Shown: piece after piece, positions 33,441 to 45,598 of the stretch
Numbering within the stretch: position 1 is the first letter of the stretch
How the letters are laid out: each line of letters starts with the position of its first letter
Assembly (NCBI RefSeq): GCF_016765655.2
Contig: NZ_CP086106.1
Location: 4,734,501-4,798,500 of the forward strand
Reading direction: 5' to 3'
DNA from: Skermanella mucosa
GTDB taxonomy: Bacteria > Pseudomonadota > Alphaproteobacteria > Azospirillales > Azospirillaceae
DNA length: 64,000 nt
Program-made: the position numbers and the translations under genes
Notes under the pieces: model-generated
Told to the model about the DNA's origin: nothing
Seen by the model: only the letters and a program-made list of their open reading frames with translations
The model's database searches: none

Positions 33441-34283
33441 ATGAACATGGCGAAGAAAATGAAGGTTATCGAGAGGGAGCGGCATTCGCCGCCGGATGGA
33501 AAACTCAGGGCGCGGGACTATGACGACGAACTTGCCAGACTGCATGTCGAGTTGGTCAAGCTGCAGCAGTGGGTCGTCCGCAAAGGCGTGAAGATCTGCG
33601 TCGTCTTTGAAGGACGCGACGGCGCCGGCAAGGGCGGGACGATCAAGGCGATCACGGAGCGTGTAAGCCCGCGCGTGTTTCGCGTCGTTGCCCTGTCGGC
33701 TCCGACCGAGCGCGAGAAGTCCCAAATGTACCTTCAGCGCTATATCCCATACCTCCCCGCAGCCGGAGAAGTCGTGATATTCGATCGGAGCTGGTACAAC
33801 CGCGCCGGCGTCGAGCGGGTGATGGGCTTCTGTACGGAAGAACAGACCAAAAAATTCCTCGCCGCCGTGCCGGCGGTGGAGAAGGCCATCGTCGAGTCAG
33901 GAGTGATCCTGCTTAAATACTGGCTTGAAGTGAGTCCCGAAGAGCAGACGCGGCGGCTGGAAGCCCGTATCAATGACGGGCGGAAGATCTGGAAACTGTC
34001 GCCGATGGATTTGAAGTCCTATAGCCGCTGGTATGACTACTCCCGTGCCCGGGACGATATGTTCGTCGCGACCGACACCCCGTGGGCGCCGTGGTTCGTC
34101 GCGCGGTCAGATGTCAAGAAACGTGCGCGTTTGAACATCATCAGCCATATGCTCAGCAATATTCCCTACGAAGAAGTGCCGGCAGAGAAGGTGAAGCTTC
34201 CGAAAAGGCAGGCTGCGGAAGACTACAGGGAGCCTGACTATCCCTTCAAATTCATTCCGGAACTGGCATGGCCCGCGGCGTGA
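33441..34283 (+). CDS. ppk2: Polyphosphate kinase 2 (class I)
   Basis: The 280-residue single-domain PPK2 carries Walker A EGRDGAGKGGTIKA, Walker B VVIFDRSWYNRAG and the lid region RINDGRKIWKLSPMDLKSYSRWYDYSRARDDMF. It transfers phosphate between polyphosphate and ADP or GDP, and class I enzymes mainly regenerate nucleoside triphosphate. It is cytoplasmic. GGGGAG lies at 33431-33436; ATG 33441 and ATG 33447 are both possible, GTG 33438 less so. It is 72 bp after the channel gene. Its place beside acetate kinase and glycogen genes points to ATP supply under energy stress. Confidence 0.93.
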   Translation: MNMAKKMKVIERERHSPPDGKLRARDYDDELARLHVELVKLQQWVVRKGVKICVVFEGRDGAGKGGTIKAITERVSPRVFRVVALSAPTEREKSQMYLQRYIPYLPAAGEVVIFDRSWYNRAGVERVMGFCTEEQTKKFLAAVPAVEKAIVESGVILLKYWLEVSPEEQTRRLEARINDGRKIWKLSPMDLKSYSRWYDYSRARDDMFVATDTPWAPWFVARSDVKKRARLNIISHMLSNIPYEEVPAEKVKLPKRQAAEDYREPDYPFKFIPELAWPAA

Positions 34284-34414
34284 AGCGGCAAGCGTTGGAG
34301 AAGCGCCCGATCGGGGAACGAAGCCGACTGATGGGGCGGGCGATGGAATTCATCCTATGTTGTGTCCGGACCGGGTGCGTTGCGTGAAGCGCATTAAGAG
34401 GAATTTGCGAGACC

Positions 34415-35341
34415 ATGAAGCCGATCGTGACCTTGACCCTGAACCCCACCATCGACGCCGCGTCGAAGACGGAGACCGTCCGTCCGACCCACAAGGTCCG
34501 AACCGTCGACGAGCGCTATGATCCCGGTGGCGGCGGCATCAATGTCGCCCGCGTGGTCAACGAACTGGGGGGTCGATCGCTGGCCGTTTATCTGGCGGGC
34601 GGCCTGACCGGCGGCGTTCTCGACAACATGATGAAGAGGGCGGGTGTTCGGCATTGGACGGTGCCGATCGCGGGACTGACCCGGGTCAGCCATGTCGTTC
34701 ACGAACTTTCCACCGGCATGGAATTCCGCTTCACTCCCGAAGGTCCGGAGATACTGGAGGAGGAATGGCGAACCTGCCTTGAGCAGCTCACCATGCTGGA
34801 CTTCGACTATCTCGTCGCGAGCGGTAGCCTGCCGCGTGGCGTGCCGGAGGACTTCTACCGGACCGTTGCCGGGATCGCGACGGCGAAACGAGCGAAGTTC
34901 GTCCTCGATACCTCCGGCCCGGCGCTGAAGGCCGCTCTCGGACATGGCATCCATCTTGCCAAGCCCAGCCGTGGCGAGCTCGAAGGCCTGACCGGACGGG
35001 ACCTCAAGGATCCCGATGCCCTTGTTTCGGCGGCTCGGGAACTGGTGGCGTCGGGGGCTGTCGAACACCTCGCGATAACGATGGGGCATGAAGGCGCGCT
35101 GCTTGTCTCGGCAGCCGCGGTCAAGCGCCTGCGCGCGCCAGAGGTGGAGGTCAGGAGCGCGGTCGGCGCGGGCGACAGCTTCGTTGCCGCCATGACGCTG
35201 GGCTTGGCCCTCGGACGTCCGCTCGACGAGGCTTTCGCGCTCGGGGTCGCGGCGGGGACGGCGACGGTAACCACGATCGGCACGGAACTCTGCCGGCGGG
35301 AAGTCGTCGAGGCTCTCTACGAGACATTGATGCGGGAATAG
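34415..35341 (+). CDS. pfkB: PfkB-family sugar-phosphate kinase
   Basis: The 308-residue ribokinase-fold kinase is of the 1-phosphofructokinase/6-phosphofructokinase-II type. It shows LTLNPTIDAASK at the start, the substrate loop PGGGGINVARVVNELGG and the C-terminal AVGAGDSFVAAM in which the Asp is the catalytic base. The closest character is Pfk-II, phosphorylating fructose-6-phosphate; tagatose-6-phosphate or fructose-1-phosphate are alternatives. GAGGA lies upstream of ATG 34415. It ends the plus unit and would provide glycolytic flux from glycogen broken down by the facing glgP/glgX genes. Confidence 0.9.
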   Translation: MKPIVTLTLNPTIDAASKTETVRPTHKVRTVDERYDPGGGGINVARVVNELGGRSLAVYLAGGLTGGVLDNMMKRAGVRHWTVPIAGLTRVSHVVHELSTGMEFRFTPEGPEILEEEWRTCLEQLTMLDFDYLVASGSLPRGVPEDFYRTVAGIATAKRAKFVLDTSGPALKAALGHGIHLAKPSRGELEGLTGRDLKDPDALVSAARELVASGAVEHLAITMGHEGALLVSAAAVKRLRAPEVEVRSAVGAGDSFVAAMTLGLALGRPLDEAFALGVAAGTATVTTIGTELCRREVVEALYETLMRE

Positions 35342-35358
35342 CCGGGGAGGATGGTGCG

Positions 35359-35394
35359 GAGGCGGCCGGACGACCTCGCCGTCCGCCCGGCCTC
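35359..35394 (+). terminator. GC-rich imperfect hairpin after pfkB
   Basis: An outer GAGGC/GCCTC stem and an inner GGACG/CGTCC stem with an asymmetric internal loop start 17 bp after the pfkB stop. There is no T-run. It lies between convergent units and may stop either. Confidence 0.35.
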
Positions 35395-35533
35395 TTCGCC
35401 GCCCGATGGATGTCTTCCGCCTGGGATTCCGATTTTCATGGTCCGATTTTCATGGCGTGATCCTCACGGCCTGAGACCGAATGAACCGATGATCCACCGG
35501 CGCATCCGAGCGAATCCTGCACCGGCATTCCTG

Positions 35534-37648
<2,115 letters not shown>

Positions 37649-37684
37649 CGTCCTCACCGCGCGGTCTGCAAGGTGGATAACGCC

Positions 37685-40210
37685 TCAGGGCACCGGGCAT
37701 GGTTTCACGTCCCAGATCTCCGCCGCATATTCCGCGATGGTGCGGTCGCTGGAGAACTTGCCGGAGCCGGCGAGATTCAGGACGACCTTGCGCGCCCACC
37801 CCGCAGGGTCTGCATACAGCTCAAGCAGTCGTCGGTCCGCCTCAAGGTACGCCGTGAGATCCGCCAGGTGCATGTAGTGGTCGCCGCCGGTCAGCAAGGT
37901 CTGGCGCAGCGGGTCGAAGACGCCCGGCTCGTAGCGGCTGAAGTGCTCGGAGAAGATCAGGTCGAGCGCCGCGCGGGTCTCAGGCTCATTGTCGTAGTGC
38001 CATCGCGGATCGTACCAGCTTCGGCTTCCGGCCACCTGCTCCGCCGTCAGGCCGAACATGAAGAAGTTCTCCTCGCCGGCGGCCTCGGCCATCTCGATCG
38101 TGGCGCCGTCGCGCGTGCCGATCGTCAGCGCTCCGTTCATCATGAACTTCATGTTGCTCGTGCCGCTCGCCTCGTACCCCGCCGTGGATATCTGGTTGGA
38201 TACGTCGGTGGCGGGTATCAGCCGTTCAGCCAGGGACACGCAGTACTCGGGCAGGAACACGACCTTTAGGCGACCGCGCACCGCCGGATCGCCATCGATG
38301 GTGCCGGCCAGATTGTTGAGGAACTTGATGATGGTCTTGGCCAGATGGTAGGCAGGCGCCGCCTTGCCGGAGAAGAAGAACGTGCGCGGCGCCATCTCCA
38401 TATCCGGGTTCTCCCGGAGCCGGTTGTAGAGCACCACGACGCGCAAAGCGTTCAGAAGCTGCCGCTTGTACTCGTGTATGCGCTTGACCTGGCTGTCGAA
38501 GATCGTGTCGGGGTCCACGACGATGCCGGACGCCGATCTGAGCCAGTCCGCGAACCGCGACTTGGCCTCGCGCTTCGCCCTGATGATGGTGTCGCGGAAG
38601 CCCCTGTCATCGGCGAGCGGCTTGAGCTTCTCCAGTTCGGCAAGGTCAGTGATCCAACCATCGCCGATGGCACCGGTGATGCCGCGGGCGAGGGGTGGGT
38701 TGGCCAGCAGGAGCCAGCGCCGCGGCGTCACGCCGTTGGTCTTGTTGCTGAAGCGCTCGGGGAACATCTCGGCCAAATCCTTGACCGTCACCGTGCGCAG
38801 CAGGTGGGAGTGGATGGCGGCGACGCCGTTGGTGCTGTGCGAGCCGACGATGGCGAGGTTGGCCATCCGGATCCTGCGCTCGGCGCCCTCCTCGATCAGG
38901 CTCACGCGCCCGATGCGGCCGCCGTCGTCCGGGAAGCGAGCCCGCACCTCGTCGAGGAAGCGGCGGTTGATCTCCAGGATGATCTCCAGATGACGCGGCA
39001 GCAGCAGCGCGAGCCAGGGCAGGGGCCACTTCTCCAACGCCTCCGGCAAGAGCGTGTGGTTCGTGTATGCGAGCGTTCGCCGGGTGAGATCCCAGGCCTG
39101 ATCCCAGTCGAGCCGCACGTCGTCGAGCAGGATGCGCATCAGTTCAGGCACTGCCAGACCGGGGTGGGTGTCGTTGAGCTGTATGGCGGCCTTGGCCGGC
39201 AGCGCGCTCCAATCCGGATCCCCCCGGCCGGAATTGCGCCGGCGGAAGCGCCGCACGAGGTCCGCCAGCGAGCAGGCGACAAGAAAATACTCCTGCACGA
39301 AGCGCAGCCCTTGCCCCATGCTCGTGGAATCATCCGGGTAGAGCACCCGCGTCAGGGACTCCGCCGTGAGCCGTTCCGCCAGCGCGCTCACGAACTCGCC
39401 GGCGCTGAACGCCTGGAAGTCGAAGTCATCGGGCGCCGCGGCGACCCATAGGCGGAGCGTATTGACGGTCTTGCCGCCATAGCCCACGACCGGTCGGTCG
39501 TACGGAACTCCCAGCAGGCTTGACGGCCTGCCGACGACCACGCCCAAGGTCCCGCCGCGCACTTCGAACGAGCAGCCGAGCCTGACCTCCACCATCTCGT
39601 CCGGGCGGGCGATCTCCCACGGGTCGGGGCGCCGAAGCCAGTTGTCCGGCCGCTCGTGCTGCCAGCCATCCCGGATCGTCTGCTTGAAGATGCCGTATTC
39701 GTATCGGAGACCATAGCCCATGGCCGGAAGCTCCATCGTGGCCATCGAGTCGATGAAGCATGCGGCGAGGCGGCCAAGCCCGCCGTTTCCAAGCCCGGCG
39801 TCGGGTTCCTGCTCCAGCACCGCGAGCCAGTCGAGGCCCTTGCCGACGGCGGCTCGCTCCACGACAGGGTCGAGAAGAAGGTTCAGGACGTTGTTGGCAA
39901 GGGAGCGCCCGATAAGGAACTCCATGGAGAGGTAGTAGACGCGCTTGGGGTTCTCGCGCTCGTAAGTCTGCTCCGTTCGCACCCACCGTTGCGACAGGAC
40001 GTCCCGGACGGATCGCGCGACGGCTTCGTAGCGCTCCCGCGGCCCGACCGCGGCGCGATCGGCGACGTTGTCGAACATAAGATGCCGCTCGTAGAGCGCA
40101 TCGCCCGACCCCGTGAACCGGATCGGACCGCACCCGTACTGCTGGAGAAGCTTGCCCATGTCCGCCGCGCCCGGTGTCGCAGTCCCGGCCGCCGGCCTGT
40201 CGCTGTCCAT
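37685..40210 (-). CDS. glgP: Glycogen/starch phosphorylase
   Basis: The 841-residue GT35 phosphorylase has full family length. It shows GNGGLGRLAACFIDSMATM, KTNGVTPRRWL and EASGTSNMKFMMNGALTIGT, which includes the lysine that binds pyridoxal phosphate. It releases glucose-1-phosphate from glycogen chain ends. It lies 39 bp after the RND pump gene on the same strand and precedes glgX, an uncommon joining of efflux and glycogen genes. Confidence 0.95.
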   Translation of the reverse strand: MDSDRPAAGTATPGAADMGKLLQQYGCGPIRFTGSGDALYERHLMFDNVADRAAVGPRERYEAVARSVRDVLSQRWVRTEQTYERENPKRVYYLSMEFLIGRSLANNVLNLLLDPVVERAAVGKGLDWLAVLEQEPDAGLGNGGLGRLAACFIDSMATMELPAMGYGLRYEYGIFKQTIRDGWQHERPDNWLRRPDPWEIARPDEMVEVRLGCSFEVRGGTLGVVVGRPSSLLGVPYDRPVVGYGGKTVNTLRLWVAAAPDDFDFQAFSAGEFVSALAERLTAESLTRVLYPDDSTSMGQGLRFVQEYFLVACSLADLVRRFRRRNSGRGDPDWSALPAKAAIQLNDTHPGLAVPELMRILLDDVRLDWDQAWDLTRRTLAYTNHTLLPEALEKWPLPWLALLLPRHLEIILEINRRFLDEVRARFPDDGGRIGRVSLIEEGAERRIRMANLAIVGSHSTNGVAAIHSHLLRTVTVKDLAEMFPERFSNKTNGVTPRRWLLLANPPLARGITGAIGDGWITDLAELEKLKPLADDRGFRDTIIRAKREAKSRFADWLRSASGIVVDPDTIFDSQVKRIHEYKRQLLNALRVVVLYNRLRENPDMEMAPRTFFFSGKAAPAYHLAKTIIKFLNNLAGTIDGDPAVRGRLKVVFLPEYCVSLAERLIPATDVSNQISTAGYEASGTSNMKFMMNGALTIGTRDGATIEMAEAAGEENFFMFGLTAEQVAGSRSWYDPRWHYDNEPETRAALDLIFSEHFSRYEPGVFDPLRQTLLTGGDHYMHLADLTAYLEADRRLLELYADPAGWARKVVLNLAGSGKFSSDRTIAEYAAEIWDVKPCPVP

Positions 40211-40249
40211 GACCTGATCCTCCCCGCGTTACGGATCGTGCCGCCCCCC

Positions 40250-43200
40250 TCACTCGCCGCTCACCGTTCCCTCCCGCAGCACATGCCCGTGCGGTCCGAC
40301 CGGTTCCCGCACCGTCTCCTCCCGGCCGGGCTCCTGGATGCGGAACCAGGTGACGTAGAGGGCCGGCAGGAACAGCAGGGTCAGCGCCGTCGCCACGACC
40401 AGGCCGCCGATGATCGCGTAGGCCATGGGTCCCCAGAAGACCTCGGGGGCTATCGGGATCATGCCGAGGCTGGCGGCGGCAGCCGTCAGCAGGATCGGCC
40501 GGACGCGGTGCATCGTGGCATTGATCACGGCGTCCCAGGGATGCTCCCCGGCTTCCAGGTGCTCGTCGATCTGCGCGATCATGATGACCGAGTTGCGGAC
40601 GATCATCCCGATCAGCGCCACCACGCCCAGGATGGCGACGAAACCCAGCGGCGTTCCGGTCGGCGCCAGCGCCGCGACCACGCCGATCAGGCCGAGCGGG
40701 GCTACGCTGATCACCAGGAAGAGCTTCTGGAAGCTCTGGAGCTGGATCATCAGGATGGTCAGCATCACGAAGACCATGACCGGCAGGACCGCCACGATGG
40801 AGGTCATGCCCTTGGCGCTGTTCTCGACCGTGCCGCCGACCTCGATCGAGAAGCCCGGCGGCAGGCTTTGCCGCAGTTGGTCCACCGCCGGGGCGAGCTG
40901 GCCCACGATCGTCGGAGCCTGGAGCGGCGGGACGAGATCGGCCTGGACGGTGATCGTCGGCAGGCGCGCGCGGCGCCAGACCAGCGGTTGCTCGAGGTCG
41001 TAGCGCAGGGTCGCCACCTCCCTCAGCGGGACGGTGCGGCCGTCCGGGATGGCGACCTGAAGGTTGCGCAGGGTCTCGATGGAGCTGCGCTCCGCATTGG
41101 TGGCCTGGGCCACCACGTCGATCAGGTAGATCCCGTCGCGCACCTGGGTGAAGGCCGTGCCCGACACCGTGGCGTTCAGCGCCTCGTCGAGGGACTTGGA
41201 GCTGATCCCAAGCAGGCGGGCCTTGTCCTGGTCGACATCGACCCGCACCACCTTGGCCGGCTCGTTCCAATCGTAGTTGATCAGCAGCGTATAGGGGTTC
41301 GTGCCGATCGTATCGGCCAGCCGGTACGCTATCTCCCGCACTTCGCCGACATCGGGGCCGGAAACCCGGTACTGGATCGGCCATCCGACCGGCGGCCCCA
41401 TCTCCAGCGGGCTGATCCGCGTGCTCAGGTCGGAGAAGTCCTCGTTCAGCACTTTCTCCAGCCGGGCGCGGACGGCGTCGCGGACCTCGTACCCCTTGGT
41501 CACCACGACGGCCTGGGCGAAGTAGTCGTTGGCGAGCTGGACATCCAGAGGCAGATAGAACCGGATGGCGCCCTGGCCGATATAGGTGCTCCAGCTGGCG
41601 ATTTCCGGGTCGGTGGCCAGCACCTTCTCGAACCGGTCCACCGCGTCGCGCGTCGCCTTGATGGAGGATGTCTGGGGCAGCGTCAGGTTGACCAGCAGTT
41701 CGGGCCGGTCGGACGCCGGGAAGAACTGCTGCTGGACGAAGCCGAGGCCGAACACCGAAAGGGCGAACAGGGCGACCGTGGCGGCGATGACCAGATACCT
41801 CGCCCGCATCGCGAGGCGCAGGCCCTCCCGGAACATGCGCATCAGGCGGCCCGGCTCCCCGTGCCCGGCATGCTGCTTCTTCGGGTCGGGCGCGCGCAGC
41901 ACCTTCACCCCGATCAGGGGGGCGAACAAGACGGCCACGATCCAGGAGAACAGCAGCGCCATCGCGACGACGGCGAACAGCGAGAAGCAATATTCCGCGG
42001 CACCGCCCTGGGCGAAGCCGATCGGGATGAAGCCCGCCACGGTGATCAGGGTGCCGGTCAGCATCGGGAAGGCCGTCGAGGTGTAGGCGAAGGTCGCCGC
42101 CTTATCCAGGCTGAAGCCCTCCTCCAGCTTGGTGATCATCATCTCGACCGTGATCATGGCGTCGTCCACCAGCAGGCCCAGCGCGATGATCAGGGCGCCG
42201 AGCGAGATCCGCTGGAGTGCTATGCCGAAGAAGTCCATGCCGATGAAGGTCATCGCCAGCACCAGCGGTATCGAGCAGGCGACGACCAGCCCGGCGCGCA
42301 ATCCCAAGCTGATGAAGCTGACCGCCAGGACGATGATGACCGCTTCCTTCAGCGCCTTGGTGAAACCGGCGACCGACTCCTCGACGACGACCGACTGGTT
42401 GGCGACGAGATGGATGTTGATGCCGATCGGCAGGTTCGCTTCGACCCGGCGCATCCGTTCATGGATGCCCTCGCCGAACGCCAGCACGTTTCCGCCCGCC
42501 GCCATCGAGATGATCATGCCGATGGCGGGCTCGCCGTTATACCGGAAGATCGGCGACGGCGGATCCGCATAGCCGCGCCTGACCTGCGCCAGGTCGGCCA
42601 GCCGGTAGAACTTGCCGTCGGCGCGCAGGTTGATCGCGGCCAAGCTCTCCTCGGAGGTGAACTCGCCGCTCACCCGGACGGTGACCTTCTCGTCTCCGGC
42701 CTGGACCACGCCGGCCGGAGCCACCGCGTTCTGCGCCTGGAGTTCGGCGACGACCTGTTCGCGGTCGATTCCCAGCGCCGCGAGCTGCCGGGTCGAGAAG
42801 TCCAGGTAGATCTTCTCGTTCTGAATCCCGACGAACTGGATCTTGCCGACATCCGGCACGCGCATCAGCTCGGCCCGCGCGGATTCGGCATAGTCCTTCA
42901 GTTCACGGTAGCTGAAACCGTCGGCCGTGAAGGCGTAGACGGTGCCGAACGTATCGCCGAACTCGTCGTTGAAGACCGGTCCCTGGACGCCCTGCGGCAG
43001 GGTGGCCTTCATGTCGGCGATCTTCTTGCGCACCTGGTACCACAGGTCGGGGATCTCCCCGGCCGGGGTGAAATCCTTCAGGTTGACATAGACGACCGAG
43101 AATCCCGGCTTCGTGTAGCTCTTGACGTAGTCGAGATACGGGACCTCCTCCAGCTTCTTTTCGATCGGGTCGGTCACCAGGTTGATGGTGTCGTCGATGG

Positions 43201-43372
43201 TGGCGCCGGGCCATGAGGTCTGGACCACCATGGTCTTGATGGCGAAGGCCGGATCCTCCTCCCGGCCGAGCCGCGTGTAGGATATGCCGCCGGCCAGTGT
43301 CAGGGCGATGATCAGGTACCAGGTGAAGGAGCGGTGCCGCAGTGCCCACTCGGAAAGATTGAAGCCGCTCAT
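40250..43372 (-). CDS. RND efflux pump, inner-membrane component
   Basis: The 1040-residue RND permease is of the HAE1-like type, with TM1 at about 14-30, two large periplasmic loops and twelve helices. The proton-relay pair is the two Asp in GLLVDDAMITVEMM in TM4, as in AcrB; the N-terminal REEDPAFAIKTMVVQ and PGA blocks are usual. Because the relay is DD and no heavy-metal motifs are visible, organic substrates or lipids are more likely than metals. Its ATG overlaps the adaptor stop (ATGA at 43369-43372). No outer-membrane factor gene is present, so TolC from elsewhere would be needed. Confidence 0.93.
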   Translation of the reverse strand: MSGFNLSEWALRHRSFTWYLIIALTLAGGISYTRLGREEDPAFAIKTMVVQTSWPGATIDDTINLVTDPIEKKLEEVPYLDYVKSYTKPGFSVVYVNLKDFTPAGEIPDLWYQVRKKIADMKATLPQGVQGPVFNDEFGDTFGTVYAFTADGFSYRELKDYAESARAELMRVPDVGKIQFVGIQNEKIYLDFSTRQLAALGIDREQVVAELQAQNAVAPAGVVQAGDEKVTVRVSGEFTSEESLAAINLRADGKFYRLADLAQVRRGYADPPSPIFRYNGEPAIGMIISMAAGGNVLAFGEGIHERMRRVEANLPIGINIHLVANQSVVVEESVAGFTKALKEAVIIVLAVSFISLGLRAGLVVACSIPLVLAMTFIGMDFFGIALQRISLGALIIALGLLVDDAMITVEMMITKLEEGFSLDKAATFAYTSTAFPMLTGTLITVAGFIPIGFAQGGAAEYCFSLFAVVAMALLFSWIVAVLFAPLIGVKVLRAPDPKKQHAGHGEPGRLMRMFREGLRLAMRARYLVIAATVALFALSVFGLGFVQQQFFPASDRPELLVNLTLPQTSSIKATRDAVDRFEKVLATDPEIASWSTYIGQGAIRFYLPLDVQLANDYFAQAVVVTKGYEVRDAVRARLEKVLNEDFSDLSTRISPLEMGPPVGWPIQYRVSGPDVGEVREIAYRLADTIGTNPYTLLINYDWNEPAKVVRVDVDQDKARLLGISSKSLDEALNATVSGTAFTQVRDGIYLIDVVAQATNAERSSIETLRNLQVAIPDGRTVPLREVATLRYDLEQPLVWRRARLPTITVQADLVPPLQAPTIVGQLAPAVDQLRQSLPPGFSIEVGGTVENSAKGMTSIVAVLPVMVFVMLTILMIQLQSFQKLFLVISVAPLGLIGVVAALAPTGTPLGFVAILGVVALIGMIVRNSVIMIAQIDEHLEAGEHPWDAVINATMHRVRPILLTAAAASLGMIPIAPEVFWGPMAYAIIGGLVVATALTLLFLPALYVTWFRIQEPGREETVREPVGPHGHVLREGTVSGE

Positions 43373-44499
43373 GGTGCCGCCGCTGTTTCTATATGCTTCG
43401 CAAGCCGGACCCGCTGGCCTTCCGCAAGGCTGTGCACTCCGGCGGTGACGACGATGTCTCCCTGGCCCAGGCCATCGGTGACGACGGCCGGCCCATCCTC
43501 GTGCCCGGACCGGATCGAGACCGCACGACGCCGGACGGTCTGGTCCTTCGGATCAAGGACCCACACGAAATTCCGCTCCCCCTCCCGGCCGATCGCCGTG
43601 GCCGGCAGTTCCACCACGGGGGTCGGCGTCCGCTTGAGGCGTCCGGTCACGGTGGCGCCGAGACGGAGCGCGTCGGGCGGGTTCTCCAGCGCGATCCGGA
43701 CGGTATGGGTCCGGGTGACGGGATCGGCCTGGGGCGAGACCTCCCGGACGTGTCCCAGCGCCTTGATATCGGGCGCGCCGGCCAGGGCCACTTCGATCAC
43801 CGGGTCCTTCGGGGCCGACCGGACGCCGGCTTCGGCGATGTCGAACACGGCTTCCCGTTCCTCCGGCTGGGCGATCCGCACCACCATCTCGCCGACCTCG
43901 ACGACTTGGCCGGCATCGGGACCGACCGCCGTCACGACCCCGTTCCTGTCCGCCGCCAATTCGGTGTAGCCGACACGGTCCTTGGCCGATTGCAGGGCCG
44001 CCTGGGCGGCCACCACCTTGGCGTCCGCCGTGCGCATCGACAGCAGGGCCGCATCGTAGAGCGCCTGGGTGGTGTTTCCGTTGGCCAGAAGCTCCCGCTT
44101 CCGCGCCTCTTCATTGCGTGCCTGCACCTGTTCAGCATTGGCGGCGGCCAGATCCGCCTCGGCCGTCCGAAGCGTGTTCCGCTGGTCCTGATCGTCCAGC
44201 CGGGCGAGCACATCGCCGGCCCGCACGGTGGCACCCACATCGACCGTCCGCTCGATCAGCTTGCCGGCGATGCGGAAGCCCAGGTCGGCTTCGGCCCGCG
44301 CCTCGATCGTGCCGGTCACGGAATTGGACAGGCTGAAGATCACGGGTTCGACGGTGATGGTGCGGACCGGCCGGATCAACGGGCTCTTTTCCGCTTCATG
44401 CTCTTCCTGCTGTTCGCAGCCTGCCATGGCCATGGCCATGGCCAGAAGCGCAGCCGGCAGCAGTCGTGCGGCCGGTCTCGGGTTACGCCCGCGCATCAT
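43369..44499 (-). CDS. RND periplasmic adaptor lipoprotein (second of two)
   Basis: The 376-residue membrane-fusion protein has lipobox AMAMAGCEQ, then barrel, lipoyl and alpha-hairpin regions (EADLGFRIAGKLIERTVDVGATVRAG, RNTLRTAEADLAAANAEQVQARNEEARKRELL read as blocks, VTAVGPDAGQVVEVGEMV), and a C-terminal domain GLGQGDIVVTAGVHSLAEGQRV. It bridges the RND pump and an outer-membrane channel. ATGA overlaps join it to both neighbours. It is a paralogue of the adaptor upstream, so the pump may use a heteromeric adaptor ring. Confidence 0.92.
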   Translation of the reverse strand: MMRGRNPRPAARLLPAALLAMAMAMAGCEQQEEHEAEKSPLIRPVRTITVEPVIFSLSNSVTGTIEARAEADLGFRIAGKLIERTVDVGATVRAGDVLARLDDQDQRNTLRTAEADLAAANAEQVQARNEEARKRELLANGNTTQALYDAALLSMRTADAKVVAAQAALQSAKDRVGYTELAADRNGVVTAVGPDAGQVVEVGEMVVRIAQPEEREAVFDIAEAGVRSAPKDPVIEVALAGAPDIKALGHVREVSPQADPVTRTHTVRIALENPPDALRLGATVTGRLKRTPTPVVELPATAIGREGERNFVWVLDPKDQTVRRRAVSIRSGHEDGPAVVTDGLGQGDIVVTAGVHSLAEGQRVRLAKHIETAAAP

Positions 44500-45596
44500 G
44501 CTCCGCTCCCCTGCCTGATGGTTACCTTCTGCCCCGGCCTCAGCTTCTGGGTGCCGCCGATCACGACCGTTTCGCCCGCGTCGAGCCCGCTCGAGACGGT
44601 GACCGTCCCGGTATCGTATTGCAGCACGGTCACCGGCCGCAGGCTCACCGTGTCCCGCGGCTGCTCGACGACCCAGACCGCCGGCTCGCCCTCCGCCGTC
44701 TGGAAAAGCGCTGATGACGGGAGATTGATGACGGACTGCGCGGGCAATCTGGCCCGCCCGACGACGGCCGACCCCAGCAGGAAGGCCGGAGGCGCATCGC
44801 TCAGCGCAACCTTCACCGTGTATGTCCGGGTGACCGGATCGACCCCCGGGGAAATCTCGCGGATGGTTCCTTCGGTGACGAGGTTCGGGTCTCCGACAAG
44901 GCGGACTTCCACCGCCGGCATCTCCGCCCCCCCGCTGATCCGGAGGCCGGCTCCCGGGACCTGAAACACGGCCTCCCGCTCGTTCGGGTCGGCCAGCCGG
45001 ACCACCATCTGGCCGGATGCCACCACCTGTCCCGGCTCAGCTCCCTTGGCCGTGATGATCCCGGCGCGGTCCGCCCGCAACTCAGTATATGACAGCGCGT
45101 CCTGGGCGGAACTCAGTTTCGCCTGGGCGGAAGACAGTTCGGCCTGGGCTTGGCTGTACCGCCGCTGCGCGTTGTCGTACTGGGTCCTGGTCGTATAGCC
45201 ATCGGCGAGGAGTTTGCGCTGGCGCTCCTCCTGCGTCCGGCTCTGCTCAACGAACGCTTGCGCCGCCGCGACATCGGACTGGGCGGATTTCAAGGCGTTC
45301 AGCTGGTCCTGGCTGTCCAGCCGGGCGAGCAGATCGCCCTCGGCGACCGTGTTCCCGACGTCCACGAGACGCTCTATGACCTTGCCCCCGACGCGGAACC
45401 CCAGATTGCTCTCATGGCGCGCCTGGATCTCGCCGGTCAGGGCGGACGTCCTGTCGAACTGGGAGACTTGCACCGACAGGGCGCGGATGAGCGTCGCCTC
45501 CGCCGGTGGGGGCGCCGGTTGTTCGCACCCCAGAAGCATGAAGCTGGCGATGATCGCCGTTCTCGCCGTCAATGGCATGGTATCGAAATCCTTCAT
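44496..45596 (-). CDS. RND periplasmic adaptor lipoprotein (first of two)
   Basis: The 366-residue membrane-fusion protein has lipobox SFMLLGCEQ and the same layout as its neighbour: ESNLGFRVGGKVIERLVDVGNTV, an alpha-hairpin rich in SAQAKLSSAQDAL, and GLDAGETVVIGGTQKLRPGQKV near the end. ATG 45596 (MKDFDTMPL) or 45578 are possible starts. Its upstream region consists of the 13-bp repeats at 45599-45637, which also cover the acetate kinase stop. Tandem adaptors before one pump are known in MdtABC-like and triclosan-type systems, but no second pump gene is here. Confidence 0.92.
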   Translation of the reverse strand: MKDFDTMPLTARTAIIASFMLLGCEQPAPPPAEATLIRALSVQVSQFDRTSALTGEIQARHESNLGFRVGGKVIERLVDVGNTVAEGDLLARLDSQDQLNALKSAQSDVAAAQAFVEQSRTQEERQRKLLADGYTTRTQYDNAQRRYSQAQAELSSAQAKLSSAQDALSYTELRADRAGIITAKGAEPGQVVASGQMVVRLADPNEREAVFQVPGAGLRISGGAEMPAVEVRLVGDPNLVTEGTIREISPGVDPVTRTYTVKVALSDAPPAFLLGSAVVGRARLPAQSVINLPSSALFQTAEGEPAVWVVEQPRDTVSLRPVTVLQYDTGTVTVSSGLDAGETVVIGGTQKLRPGQKVTIRQGSGA

Positions 45597-45598
45597 GG

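Noticed and set aside
39656-43216. Plus-strand open frame of 1186 codons
   Set aside because: It lies opposite glgP and the RND pump, is rich in Arg/Gln/His/Asp with no domain, and is the antisense shadow of GC-rich coding DNA.
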